Positions 20,138 to 30,597 of a stretch of 37,390 nucleotides of DNA are shown piece after piece. The translations under genes and the position numbers were made by a program. Origin of the DNA: Circinella umbellata (lineage: Eukaryota > Mucoromycota > Mucoromycetes > Mucorales > Lichtheimiaceae); NCBI GenBank assembly GCA_025093555.1, contig JAIWNF010000134.1:1-37390 (forward strand), read 5' to 3'. The notes under the pieces are model-generated. The model was not told where the DNA came from and ran no database searches. It saw only the letters and a list, made by a program, of their open reading frames with translations. Position 1 is the stretch's first letter. Every line of letters begins with the position of its first letter.

Positions 20138-21621
20138 TTAACTTCCAAGTTTCCGCTTTTGACCTTTATGATCTTTTGGTATGATTCTTGGTTTTTTTGG
20201 GACTTGGGTTTTTTTTCCATGCAATTCATTTCTAACAGGACTATCGTTATCGTTTTTCCTGCTGCTGGTAATACTTTGTTTTTTGTTTTTCTTTCGACTA
20301 AAACTTTTGAATTTTATATCCTTGATACTCTTTTTACGACCACTGGTTGAAGCCTCCTCTCCAATTGAACTATTTGATTCATCGCTCGTGAAATCACTTG
20401 ATTCTTCAGAGTCACTGCCGTCACAAGAATCATCAGAATTACTGGAGTCATCAAAATCATTATCAGAACTTTCGTTACTACAGCTACTATTATTAAGAAC
20501 GGAATCATCAGTACTAGTACAATGGGAACTTGAACCGTCAACGTTCGTATTGTCATCTGAATCGGATTCACCAGTTACATTCTGGTTGTTTTTACTATAT
20601 GATTTGTCACGTTGTTAGTATACTCTGAGTGACTTGTTGAATACTTCACGATACTCATTATCCCAACTTACTTCATTTCTGTTACAAAATTATCCATATC
20701 GTCCAACTGCTCTTCTAATCCGACTAAATATTTATATCGCAGAGGTAATTATTAGTTTTTCGTATATTTTAAGCTCTGATCACACTCACACAAAAGTACC
20801 TGCAAGAGAACTCCCTCGTGCGGTTACTATATCTAATTTGGTTAAATAGTAAAGCTTTTAGTTCTTATGTTACTTATTATCTACTTAATACTCCTTTTTT
20901 TACACTAAGTACCCAAAGAAAGATTGGTTTCGGTGTCGGCGCTTGGCTCTTGACCTTCAGTTTGTTGTGTGATCAATAGTTGATCGTCCTGTTGTTCATT
21001 TTTTTTATCTTTTCCTTGTTGAATATTTTGCCACAGTTTCCCTAACATAACCTGAGCACCCCAATGTCTAGTACATGCTTTCAACGGTATATATGGTGCT
21101 GAATCACGTTCAAGTTGATGATACATTTCTCGTCTGTAGCTTTTTGTTGACGCCCATTTTAAATTTTCGGGAATGTCATGTTTCTTTTTACATCTTAATA
21201 TAATTTCATTAGCAATTTCTCGAGTATGATCAAATCGTGAGTTCATTTGTGCTTCTTCAAGTGGAGGCAAATTGATTTTCGTTCGATACGTTTTTATTAA
21301 CCAAATAAAAAGTGACCGACCATATTGTTGTCCTCGCATTTCGTGTTTTTGTTTTCTTTGATTGTACATCTTTTGCTTTGGGTGATCAATTAAAACGGCT
21401 GGTGCATTAGCTAATTGGTTTGAATTCCCTACTTGAGTTCCTTGTTCCATTTGTTCAAGTACATTTGCCAGTCTGGCAGCGATTATTGTCTGTTCCTTAA
21501 GAGCATTTTTTATATGCTTGAGTTCTTTCTTGTGCTGTTTTTCTTGTTCGTTTAAATTTCTTTCTATCCGTGCTAGTGCCAGCTCAATATTATATTTTGA
21601 TTTCTTATTATTCAAGCCCAT
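20138..21621 (-). CDS. Second CACTA gene: coiled-coil protein with RRE...WGA domain
   Basis: The first exon (21621 to about 20909, up to 238 codons) starts MGLNNKKSKYN and has a long coiled coil (residues about 12-65). It then has RRE-x16-AC-x3-WGA near residues 160-190 and an acidic Gln-rich end. Downstream, 20575-20138 holds a Ser/Asp-rich acidic stretch and a very basic tail (RKKSIKDIKFKSFSRKK) closing with TAA at 20138. The linking exons (about 20850-20600) are unclear: plausible GT...AG pairs exist, but two TAA codons lie in the favoured frame. It resembles the protein at 7392-9032 in layout. It may be a TnpA-like DNA-binding accessory; this is inference. Confidence 0.55.
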
Positions 21622-21747
21622 TGTGATTTAATGAAAAGAAAAGTTAAGTTTGAAAAGAATACAATATTGGAATGATTTTGTGAAAAAAAAATTTTTTTAA
21701 GGGGGTGTAAACCTCATGGGAATTTTGCTTCTGTGGGAATTTTTTTA

Positions 21748-24700
21748 TCAATACAAATCAGTTAATAGGCCAAGGTCATTATCTTTCAAAGGCATCATCT
21801 CAGGCCATACAATATATTTTCTTCTTGAACTACCCGTATAAACTGCGGTAGCAGATCGTATATCTCCAGCAGAAACAACAAGGTATTTGTGATTGAAATC
21901 TTCTCGTCGATAAGGAATACCATACATTGACAGCTTGGCTTCCCAAACTTGTACAAGCGCAAGTAACTTGGTAATTCCTTGCTGTTCGTGACGAAAATAA
22001 AAAATGACTTTACCGAAATAAATTCTTGGTTTTCTTCCAATTATACGCAATCTTTTACATTTATCAACATCAATTATCATTTGAACGTAAAAATCGTCAC
22101 GTCTTGTGTCATCTCGTTTCCTGTAAGAGCTTCCTATGATGTCCACGGAGCTGATAAACAGTCGTCCTCCAGCCTGAATAACCGAATTAATTTCATCTAC
22201 TTCCTCCAAATAAATCTGCCAAAAGTTAAGTAATAAATCTTCAAGTTTGTATCATGTATAGTCATTGATAGTGCCCATCCAATGAGGATTCCAAATTTCT
22301 GGTGCATCAAGAGCAGATGAATCAGTAAGTACGTTGTCGAAATTCTTTGTTGCTGTTGTTATGTTGTGTCTGTTGACGAAGCGTGTAGCTGCAAGTTCAA
22401 GCATAACATTACCAGCATTCACTCCTGGTGCTGATGGTGACCTTACTTTTCTCTTGATTTCTCCTAATGCTCTCTCATTTGCAAATGTTGAATACATACG
22501 TGGTGGGCCCATCGCTAGAACCATTTCTTTCAGATGACGAAGATAATGTTGATTTATAGTAAAGATTCTTCCGCTTATATGTCCAAGATCAACATGTTTC
22601 ACAAGAGTTCCAAGCCAACGCCAGACACATGTTTCAAGGTTTCGTAAATCGCTTGTTGTTATGCTCTTCTGGAAAACTATGGTACACACTTGTGATAATG
22701 CAACACAAGCATTTCGAGCTTCTTCATTTTTTATATGCTCCACTATTATTGTTGGTATTACAAACCGCAACATATTGATCCATTCAATTGATTTTAATCC
22801 AGTTTGTTTTGACAAGTCCTTAGTGCATGCATCAAATGTTGATGGAATATTCTTTTTGGATTTTGCTACAGCTTCCCCAATTTTTTTGATAGTTCCAGCT
22901 TTCAAAAAGAACGGATTCCCTTTTTTTCCAAAGTTACCACGCAATAATTTCCAAAACTGTTTTGCAACGCCAGAGAGCAAATGCATGCAGTCCAAACCAA
23001 AAAACTCACAACCTTGAAAGCTTTGTAAACTAGCAAACCTTGATTTGTAGCGAATTCCATATCGTTTCTCCTCCTTGACTTTCTTTCTGAATACATCATT
23101 GCTTCTTTGCTTAGGCTTCGGGTATCGTTTCGGTTTGAAGTACATACCTCGAAATATCGACTCGCCTTCTACTGTACAAAGTCGACAGCCATATCTTAAA
23201 CAGTATTTGGATAGTATAATTATGTGGCATTTAAGTAAAAGTGGAATTGATAGCAAAAAAAAAAAACACTATCTTCCTTGTCTATAATATAAAATCTTTA
23301 CTTACCGGGAGTTGTGACCTTTGTGGAGCATAAGCTTCGCAGCAGCTGGAATATCCCCTGTGCCTGTTATCATTTTCAACATTGTTATTAATAGCATTGT
23401 TCTCCACAACATAATCCCAATTTTTACATTTCGATAATTCCTTTCCAATTCGTTTTTTCCATAACAGCCTTACATTACCTATCAAAAGATGCACATTTGC
23501 ATGGTACATATTTCCATCGTCACCTTTCACATCCATTCCTATATCTTGTAAACTTTCTAACTCCTTTAACATTGGTTCCAAAAAGGATATCAAATCTTTT
23601 GGTTCTTTTGGGCCCGGAATTATAGCTAGTTGAATCATCCGTTTGTTTTCGTAGCGAATAAGTGGTGAATAATTCATCACAACCATATTAAGAATCGTTA
23701 GCTGCCTGTTTTTTGCTGTAAATCCATCATTATATAACATCAGAGCAATATCAAGATCATTTTGAAACAAGCCTTGTTCTTGTAATTGTTGATAAATACT
23801 GCCATCATAGATGTCATTATAAGTTCCATCAGACGATGGTTCAAAGTTTGATCGGTACATAAGCTCCTTTCTTGTTGACTCATCTTGAATAAGAAGTCCA
23901 AGTTGATCTTTAAGTGGTAGCTGCTTTATCGTTGCGTGTGATTGTCGTATTCGTCTTCCATCTCTTGTTCGTTTTTTTGTTTTATAACGTCGTGCACCAC
24001 AGTGTTTATATTTACAACTCTTTCTTTCGCTTCCAGCTTTGAACATCATGGAACCATTACGGCACATATCATAGGATATTGGACGTACAGGATACTCACT
24101 ATGCACCAATAAGTCTTTTGACCGTTTGTATGAATAAAGTGGTTGGTGTGTACCACGTGTAAATTCGTTAACTATATTGATCATATCGTCGAATCCTTTT
24201 CGCGTGAGCCCCCGTTCCACAACAGTACTTGTATATAACCTTCGACTAACGGTTTCTGGATCTTTTGTTGATTCGTAGTTATCATAGTTGAAATCATCAT
24301 TATCATAGTTGAAATCGTCATTATCATAGTTAGAATCGACGTTAGCATCATAAGAATCGGCAAGGTTTTCATTTTGTTCATTTTCTAAGAATTCGGGGAT
24401 AGATCGGTCATCATCCACATCATTTTGTTGTGTAACAACACTTGGTACGCGATTTTGATTAGTGTTGAAGAACACAGAAGAACTTTGACCCGTAAGATCA
24501 CTAAAGCATTGATTAACATTGAAACAATGGTATGAGATTTTTTTCCCCAGTAAGTACATAAAAGAAAAGCGCTGCACCTTACCTATTCATAATAGTTTCG
24601 TTTGTAACTAATTCATAACGTGTTTTTATACGTTTCCACGTCCTACTCTTTTCGATTTCTGCTGCTAAGCATTTCCTCTCGTGAATTCTCTTTTTTACAT

Positions 24701-24770
24701 CTCTTTTTAAAAACGTCCCTTTACAAATGTCACAAAAAAATTTTGTGCGCGGTAGCTTTGATGGGTTCAT
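21748..24770 (-). CDS. CACTA transposase, Tnp2-like, spliced
   Basis: Exons read as 24770-24583, 24500-23479, 23357-23306 and from 23194 downwards. The three introns (82, 121 and 111 bp) are GT...AG with matching phase. The start is MNPSKLPRTKFFCDIC, with a C-x2-C...H-x3-C zinc motif (residues about 13-33). The Tnp2 core includes IPGPKEPKDLISFLEP and, across two splice junctions, GDIPAAAK...GHNSRYGCRLC. The splices are needed to produce this motif, which supports them. The DUF4218-like part follows (SIEWINMLRF, INQHYLRHLKEM, FANERALGEIKRKV). A TGA at 22252-22254 separates the C-terminal 150 residues (22209-21748), which continue in the same frame. It would cut and rejoin the element ends. Confidence 0.8.
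22252..22254 (-). other. In-frame TGA inside the CACTA transposase
   Basis: The frame reads MGTINDYT, TGA, YKLEDLLLNFWQIYLEEVDE without any shift, and the following part (...YFGKVIFYF...IVWPEM...) is the usual C-terminus of these enzymes. Either a nonsense mutation or an intron ends at TTTTGGCAG just downstream. A 5' splice site would then have to be near GTACTTACTG at about 22332, removing about 25 conserved-looking residues. Confidence 0.6.
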
Positions 24771-26909
24771 CAGCTATAACTTGTACTAAGTTGCTAGGGG
24801 ACTAAAGTGTTGCCAAGAGACTAACGAATGTTTTTTTTTATTCAATCTGTGAAGTCGATTGGGAATTTTCCAAGTCAGCAAGTAATATGATTTTTCGTGC
24901 ATTTCAGGAGATATTCAGTAAAGTTACTTGAAATGTTTTCAGTTGTAATCTGGAGATTTTCAGTGCATAAAGATTTTTATATGATATTCCGTGATTTTCA
25001 GTCCCTCATTTTCCGTAGTGGTAGTTGATTTGTCCTTTTGTATAAAGGTATAATATAGAGATTTGTTCAGAATAAATATTATACTTAAACCAATTGAAAA
25101 AGAGAAAAAAAGTAACGTGTTTCAATGAACAATTGCAATTGAAGAAACGATGAACGGGAATTTTATTATAAATATAAGAACACAATGGGTAATGTATCAA
25201 CCAATTGAGACCGATTTACGAATAGAGAGTTATATATATATAAATAAATATTAAAAAGAACAAGGGAAAAAAGTAATAATGGCTCATAAAAATATTTTGG
25301 GGAATAATTATAGCTACTATGTATTAAAAAGCCGAACATTATACAAGGAGAAATTCTTCTCTGTTTGCGTTCCTCTTTATTCTTATTTATATTTTACTCA
25401 TCTTCATATACATCCGAAAGACTTATACTTCTACTTGAACCACCGATCCGAATAATGTACTTCGAAAGATCACTTGATACTAAACGATTACATTGCTACG
25501 TCATAAATATAGCTGCACACGAAAAACAACGTTCACTTAAGACAGAACTTTAAACTTTGTATTATGAAAAAAATATATGCTCCATTTCGCACAACTACGT
25601 TCTTTTTTTTTGGATAGAAAATAAATGATTAGAGATGGATTTATTGCCTTTGGTAAGTCTTTTATATTATTAATGTACCCTTCATACCTTCTCTCACACG
25701 AACAGATAGACATATACGATAACTGTGATAACTTTCTGCCACTCAACAATTACAACATTACATCTCTTTTCTGCTGACGATTGTAAATTGGGTATGGCAA
25801 CGAATCCATCTGATACAACAATTGGCTTTATTTACCCATGGACCATATTGAATACAATACAACGGGTTCTGCTCAATTTTATAACCAACAATCCTTCCTT
25901 GTTAAAGATCGTCATCGTAAGATAACCAATTCCATCCAACCTGATATTATCCATGACAATTGATAAATGCTATCACTCTTTCTTTATACACATACATGCA
26001 CCTCTTCTTCCAAGTTATAACACTACTATGTTTTTGTTTGCTGTTGATATTGGTATCTTATTCTATTTTTCTACTGATAGATTATATAACTTGTACCAAA
26101 AACACTGGAAACAATATTGATTGGAAAACGTGTTCTGGATATGGATTGATATTACGCTTCGTATACTTGGGTTTGGATAATGGATATTTGGATAGTATGG
26201 AATAAAGAGGTTATTGGGGCTGTTAACTATGTTATACATATCATTACGGTAATAGTAATAAATTATTATTTGGATTGGTTTTTTTTTCAACAATGGTATT
26301 TGCTATTATTTATTACGGGAACGGTCAAAGTATCATTATTGTTATGAAATAATATAGGAAACGTTGTAGCATAAATAATGCTAGGAATAATATGGTATAA
26401 AAGATATAATGAACTGGAACGAGTAATAACATTTCGGCATCTTTGGGATTAGATCATTTGAAAAGTATAGATCTAGAAAGTTTGATGAATCTTTGAGTCG
26501 AATAGAATAATATTAAGCACCTTTATTGGCTTGCTGCCTGTAAATACATTATGAACGCGGCATACTTTTTTATGTTATATTTTTATGTTTTATAAGTAGC
26601 CTCGTTGAAAAAAAAATGCACATTACAGCTTTGAATCTATTGGATCATTGGATAGTCGGGTTAGATGAAAATATATCCATTTGCATCTAAACTTTCGGAT
26701 GAGATAATAATGCTAAATCCACATCAGCAGAACCCTATATTCTGTCGGATAAAAATGAATATTACCGCAACAATATATAATACTTTAATATACGCGAGTA
26801 TTTTCTTGAGATAAACTGGACAGCCTCAAATATATGGTACTACTTATAATATTAACGGGAGAATATAGATATATATTACGAAGTATTTGTTCAGAAGGGA
26901 TTGAGTATA

Positions 26910-27218
26910 TTATTGGATGGGACATATATCTAGTATACTGATCAAGGATTTTGAGCTAACATGATTATGAGGGATGGAAACCATCCTCGTATCGATAACA
27001 ACAAACTCGAGAACGTCCAATAAGATAGAGTCGATTATCCAAAAGAATTTATGTATATACTTTATTGATGATAATAATAATAATATGCTAGCCATAACAA
27101 CAACACTACTTGGAATCCAATTCATAGTTGTAACACCTGATTCACTCTTTAACCCTTCATCCGTGTGTTTCTTCGATAATATGTGCTGTTCTATTAATAA
27201 TATTAGGCGTAGAAACAT
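26910..27218 (-). CDS. Small ORF, right-arm copy of 18101-18409
   Basis: Identical translation to the left-arm ORF, including the single hydrophobic segment. No independent evidence of coding. Confidence 0.2.
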   Translation of the reverse strand: MFLRLILLIEQHILSKKHTDEGLKSESGVTTMNWIPSSVVVMASILLLLSSIKYIHKFFWIIDSILLDVLEFVVIDTRMVSIPHNHVSSKSLISILDICPIQ

Positions 27219-27250
27219 ATTATAGCTTGCTGCAAAAGTAAAGTCTTTTT

Positions 27251-27529
27251 TTAACTTTTAAAAATAGCTTTGTTTGGTGAGTTGGAAAACAAGTAGCTGC
27301 TTGTCTGTTCTTTAGTTCTTTTTTTTGTAACATTGTTTTTAGGATAGTATAGATTGACGTTCATTGTGTTCAATATTGATGTACGATTGTCAACTACATT
27401 GCTAGCTGAAATGGTCGTTATATAGATTACAAAAGTAAAGCGTGTCTTGAAAGTTTTAGCAACTGTTAGTTTTATTTCTTTTTGTATTTTTTTTTGTTCT
27501 AACCATGACGTTTCCGTTCCTTTAGGCAC
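27251..27529 (-). CDS. Small ORF, right-arm copy of 17790-18068
   Basis: Identical translation to the left-arm ORF. Same reservations: no domain, and identity is explained by the inverted duplication. Confidence 0.2.
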   Translation of the reverse strand: MPKGTETSWLEQKKIQKEIKLTVAKTFKTRFTFVIYITTISASNVVDNRTSILNTMNVNLYYPKNNVTKKRTKEQTSSYLFSNSPNKAIFKS

Positions 27530-28635
27530 ATAAATGACTTTGAATAGAATGCTTTCCTTTTCTTATATTGTCAGTGTCCGTCTCTTCCATGATGAATATA
27601 TTCATGTTTCTTGAACACGATTACCGTTTTGTTTCATCCAACCTTATACTACTCAACTCTATTTGGTCCTTCCGTTTTTTTTCCTCTTTCACAAGATAAA
27701 CATATCTCACAAAAAAAAGACATATAATCTTAGATCTTATGATAGTTTCTACAATTGTTAGATTGAAATAAATGTTTGTGTTTTTTTATCAAAAAAGGAA
27801 AGAATAAGGTGGGAAGAGAAAAAAAACTGACCATTTGTATTTTTTTTTTGCTGTGCGCTAAATAACCCCTTTCAGCTATGCGTGATTATTTTACTGCTCA
27901 ATATAAATGCTTATTTTTTTTATATGGATCATTGCTATATGTTGTAGAGACTATATATAATGAAGATTATATATAAAAATAAAAATATTATAAGTGATGA
28001 TAATTAAATATCACATCAGTGAATATTCAGTAACCAAACATGAAATAAAAAAAGCTTAGTGCGATTATTCCAGTACCAAGCATGAAATAAAAAACTTTGA
28101 GAGCGAATATTCCACTACCATACATGAAATAAAAAAAGCTTAGTGCGAATATTCCACTACCAACCATGAAATAAAAAAGGTTTAGTGCGAATATTTCACT
28201 ACCAACTATGAATATTCCGCTACCAAGCATGAAATAAAAAAGGCTGAGAGCGAATATTCCCATTACCAAACATGAAATAAAAAAAGTTTAGTGCGGAAAT
28301 TGATGACGTAGAATGCGAATAAAAACATACGATCCGCGAAAATAAAAACGTTGAACTCGAAATATTTAACCTTGAACTTGAATATAAAAATATTACCTAT
28401 GAAAAAAAAATATTATCCTTGAATATAAAAAACGTTTACCTCGGAATAAAAAAACACCATCCATGATTAATAAAACGCCATCCATGAATTCAAAATTAGC
28501 ATCCATGATTTAAAAAACTTCATCCTTGAAATCAAAAACACCATCCTTGAATTCAAAAATAGCATCCATGATTTAAAAAACGTCATCCTTGAAATCAAAA
28601 ACACCATGGTCAACTTCTTCTGAAAAATCCTGTAC

Positions 28636-29212
28636 ATGGCAAAGCTTTGACAAGGCATTTAAAAAGCAATTCTGTACTCAACTGGAGGACAAATGGTGGA
28701 GTGACTTACAAAGCAAGAAACAAGGCGATGCTTCGGTAGATGATATTGCTGTCGAATTTTTGGATTTGTTTAAGTTAGTCGAAATATCTGACCAGAAGCT
28801 ACAAGTTAGATATTTATTAGAAGCACTCAAGCCGGAAATTGCTATGGACATAGAAAAAGGCGACTTACCCAAGACATTTGAAGAATTAGTCAATCGTGCC
28901 CGAAAAATTGAATTGGCAAGTAACAAGTATGTACCATCAGCTAATGGATCATCATCGGTGGAAACAAGCAAGCAAAGATGGCAACAACCAAGGTCCAATA
29001 AACGTTCTTCATCAACAAGTGGTGAAGATATTGCTTCTTTAAGTGGAGCTATCAGTGAACTTGCTGATGATTTGCATGCTCTAAAAATAAATTTAGTCGA
29101 GCGTCAACCAAGAAGGCAACCGTTTCGTTGTTATACCTGTGGAGAAGAAGGCCACAAGTCAAACGAGTGTAACAAGAAAGAGGAGGCGGGAAAAGGCAAT
29201 GGTCATCAGTAA
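28636..29212 (+). pseudogene. gypsy gag, C-terminal part with zinc knuckle
   Basis: Continues the capsid with TWQSFDKAFKKQF and the Trp..Leu.....Gln core, then a basic linker and the CCHC knuckle CYTCGEEGHKSNEC (C-x2-C-x4-H-x4-C), ending in TAA at 29210-29212. The upstream Met at 28589 lies inside the foldback element, so it is not the natural start. Gag would form the particle and bind RNA. The end of this frame overlaps pol in the -1 frame. Confidence 0.88.
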
Positions 29213-29231
29213 GGAGGGATACCGGTGACCA
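29188..29231 (+). promoter_or_regulatory. Programmed -1 frameshift signal between gag and pol
   Basis: The heptamer GGGAAAA (29188-29194) sits in the gag frame as G GGA AAA, the canonical X XXY YYZ pattern. Five bases later TGGTCATC (29200-29207) can pair with GGTGACCA (29224-29231), an 8-bp stem (one U-G pair) with a 16-base loop. The gag stop lies inside this loop. The -1 frame is open from 29194 to 30597. Heptamer, spacing and frame all fit; activity is inferred. Confidence 0.75.
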
Positions 29232-30597
29232 ACAAGATCAACCCTCACAAACACAAAAAGAAGACAATAATCCTATTCACCTGGTCGAAACTGCTGAAGT
29301 ATATGCTACGCAGAAAAGGAAACAAGCTGAAGTAATCAGTGATGCAAGTGGACGAACCATAAAGAAGAATATGTTAGAACCTAGCATAAACCCTGTTCTT
29401 CCAACTAAAAAAATAACAATGAATGATATACAAGATGGTCAAGCAAACACCGAAGCTAAAAGAAAAAGGCAACCGCCTCGAAAATTACAAGTTGACTTAC
29501 ACAAGAAAAATATTTGGGATACCTTAAAACAAGTTGACGCTGGTCTTTCGGTTGCAAATTGGCTAGCTTTGGATAATGCTGCTTCTCAAGATTTGACAGC
29601 AGGTCTACGTTACTTACATGGGCGAAAATCAAGAATTAGTGAAAAGGTCAAAAATAATAACCAAGCTACAGTAAATTTACTCGATCTTCAAGAAGAATTT
29701 GAAGAGAAGTCAATCGAATCAAGCATGGCAATCAAGGACGACACAGACCTTTCTACTGGTTATGATTCAGATATAACCGATTATGATGACGATGAACCTT
29801 GGTTAAATATAGATGGTGATGATACAGACTGCGAATATCCATATGACTATAATGAAATGCGCAGAAGTCGGCCTATGCGTGCGCCTGTTGTAATTAATGG
29901 TGAAGTAATTTATGCAGTATTTGACTCTGGAGCAAGTGTATCAGTATTGAGCAAGTCATTAGCAAAACGTCTGGGGCTAAAAGAAATAGAAGACCAATTG
30001 CATTTGTCTGCATTAGATCAAGATATACCAAAGGCCAGTAATATAGTTCCAAATGTACCATTGAGAGTTGGTGGAAAAATGAGAAAAGAACACATGTGTA
30101 TTTTAGATACTGATCGGGATGTATGTCTGATCGGAATGACTTGGTTTAGAGCACACGGCATAAGACAAATACACAAGAATAATACAATTGTTATTCCTAT
30201 TAAGCATGGATCCAGTAGTATCGAGTTACAAGGCGAAAGTATGGCGATTTTCGATGATGATATTGATGACAGTACCCCAATTTTATCTGTATCAATTATT
30301 TTCAATGAAGAAGCTCAAGAACAAGATGTTTCAATCAACCCTAATGAATTTCAAGATTATGCTGATGAGGTAGTATCAGTGTCGACACAAGAATTAGACC
30401 CTATTCCAGAAGATATCAAGAACATAATCAAGGAAAATGACAACTGTTTTGTTGAAGTTAGTGGTCTTGGGCGAGTAACTGCAATTACACATGATATACC
30501 AACAATTTCGTCAACCCCAATTCATTCAAAACCGTACCGTCTTACTTGGGAGGAAGAAGATGCACTACATCAAAGGTTGACAAATTACTTGAACTAG
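29194..30597 (+). pseudogene. gypsy pol: linker and aspartic protease
   Basis: In the -1 frame relative to gag this is open from the slip site through a long acidic, low-complexity linker to a retropepsin-like protease: VFDSGASVSVLS with catalytic Asp near 29921 and a hydrophobic CLIGMTWF segment near 30125. It then enters the start of the reverse transcriptase (KPYRLTWEEEDALHQ). The frame stops at 30595-30597. A one-base deletion near 30574 shifts the reading into the next frame, where the reverse transcriptase continues. The protease would cleave the polyprotein. Confidence 0.85.

Larger units (their letters stand above)
19667..25020 (-). mobile_element. CACTA (EnSpm-type) DNA transposon
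   Basis: 5,354 bp with termini CACTACAGG (19667) and CCGTAGTG (25020), flanked by the 3-bp duplication GTA (19664-19666, 25021-25023). CACTA tips, 3-bp duplication, subterminal repeats of GATTTTCAGT and a Tnp2-like transposase together identify the superfamily. Both genes are on the minus strand. It is nearly complete: one in-frame TGA in the transposase and uncertain exons in the second gene are the only defects seen. It is the youngest or among the youngest insertions of the nest. Confidence 0.92.
19456..26736. mobile_element. Diverged relative of the 2937-4882 element, split by the CACTA transposon
   Basis: The left end AGTGCTTTTCACGGATC resembles AGCGTTCTTCACGGATC of the first copy. Then the stretches with TTTTTTTTGGCAGAAATACAG, TTGATTTGTC and AATAAATATT follow in the same order in both copies, with the CACTA insertion (19667-25020) between two of them. 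The right part (25024-26736) matches 3220-4882 throughout, including GGATATGG.TTGATATTACG and CTTTCGGATGA. The hexamer arrays are decayed here (ACAGATACAGATACAGATG). The right end near 26736 (GCAGAACCCT) is tentative and no target duplication was found. Confidence 0.65.
16581..28631. mobile_element. 12-kb foldback element with 2.7-kb inverted arms, inserted in gypsy gag
   Basis: The ends AGGATTTTTCAGAAGAAG (16581) and its inverse (28631) are flanked by GTAC (16577-16580, 28632-28635). Since GTAC is palindromic, a 2-bp TA duplication with ends CAGGATTTTTC fits equally well. Removing the element restores gag in frame (...SIS-TWQSF...). Left arm 16581 to about 19334, right arm about 25987 to 28631, nearly identical except for minisatellite length. 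The centre holds a diverged hexamer-type element and a CACTA transposon; without the CACTA the unit is about 6.7 kb. It encodes no recognisable transposase of its own and is therefore called non-autonomous. Confidence 0.85.
25987..28631 (-). repeat. Foldback right arm
   Basis: About 2.65 kb, inverted partner of 16581-19334. The protein frames 27218-26910 and 27529-27251 are identical to 18101-18409 and 17790-18068, and the repeat ORF at 28027-28269 differs by one residue. The inner border is where the CA-rich ATACACATACATGCACC sequence near 25987 stops matching the left arm. Confidence 0.9.

Noticed and set aside
20181..20618. 145-codon plus-strand ORF rich in Leu and Ser
   Set aside because: It is the antisense shadow of the acidic Ser/Asp-rich exon of the second CACTA gene.
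28589..28635. ATG at 28589 as the start of gypsy gag
   Set aside because: This Met lies inside the foldback arm. Joining 16580 to 28636 gives the natural gag reading.
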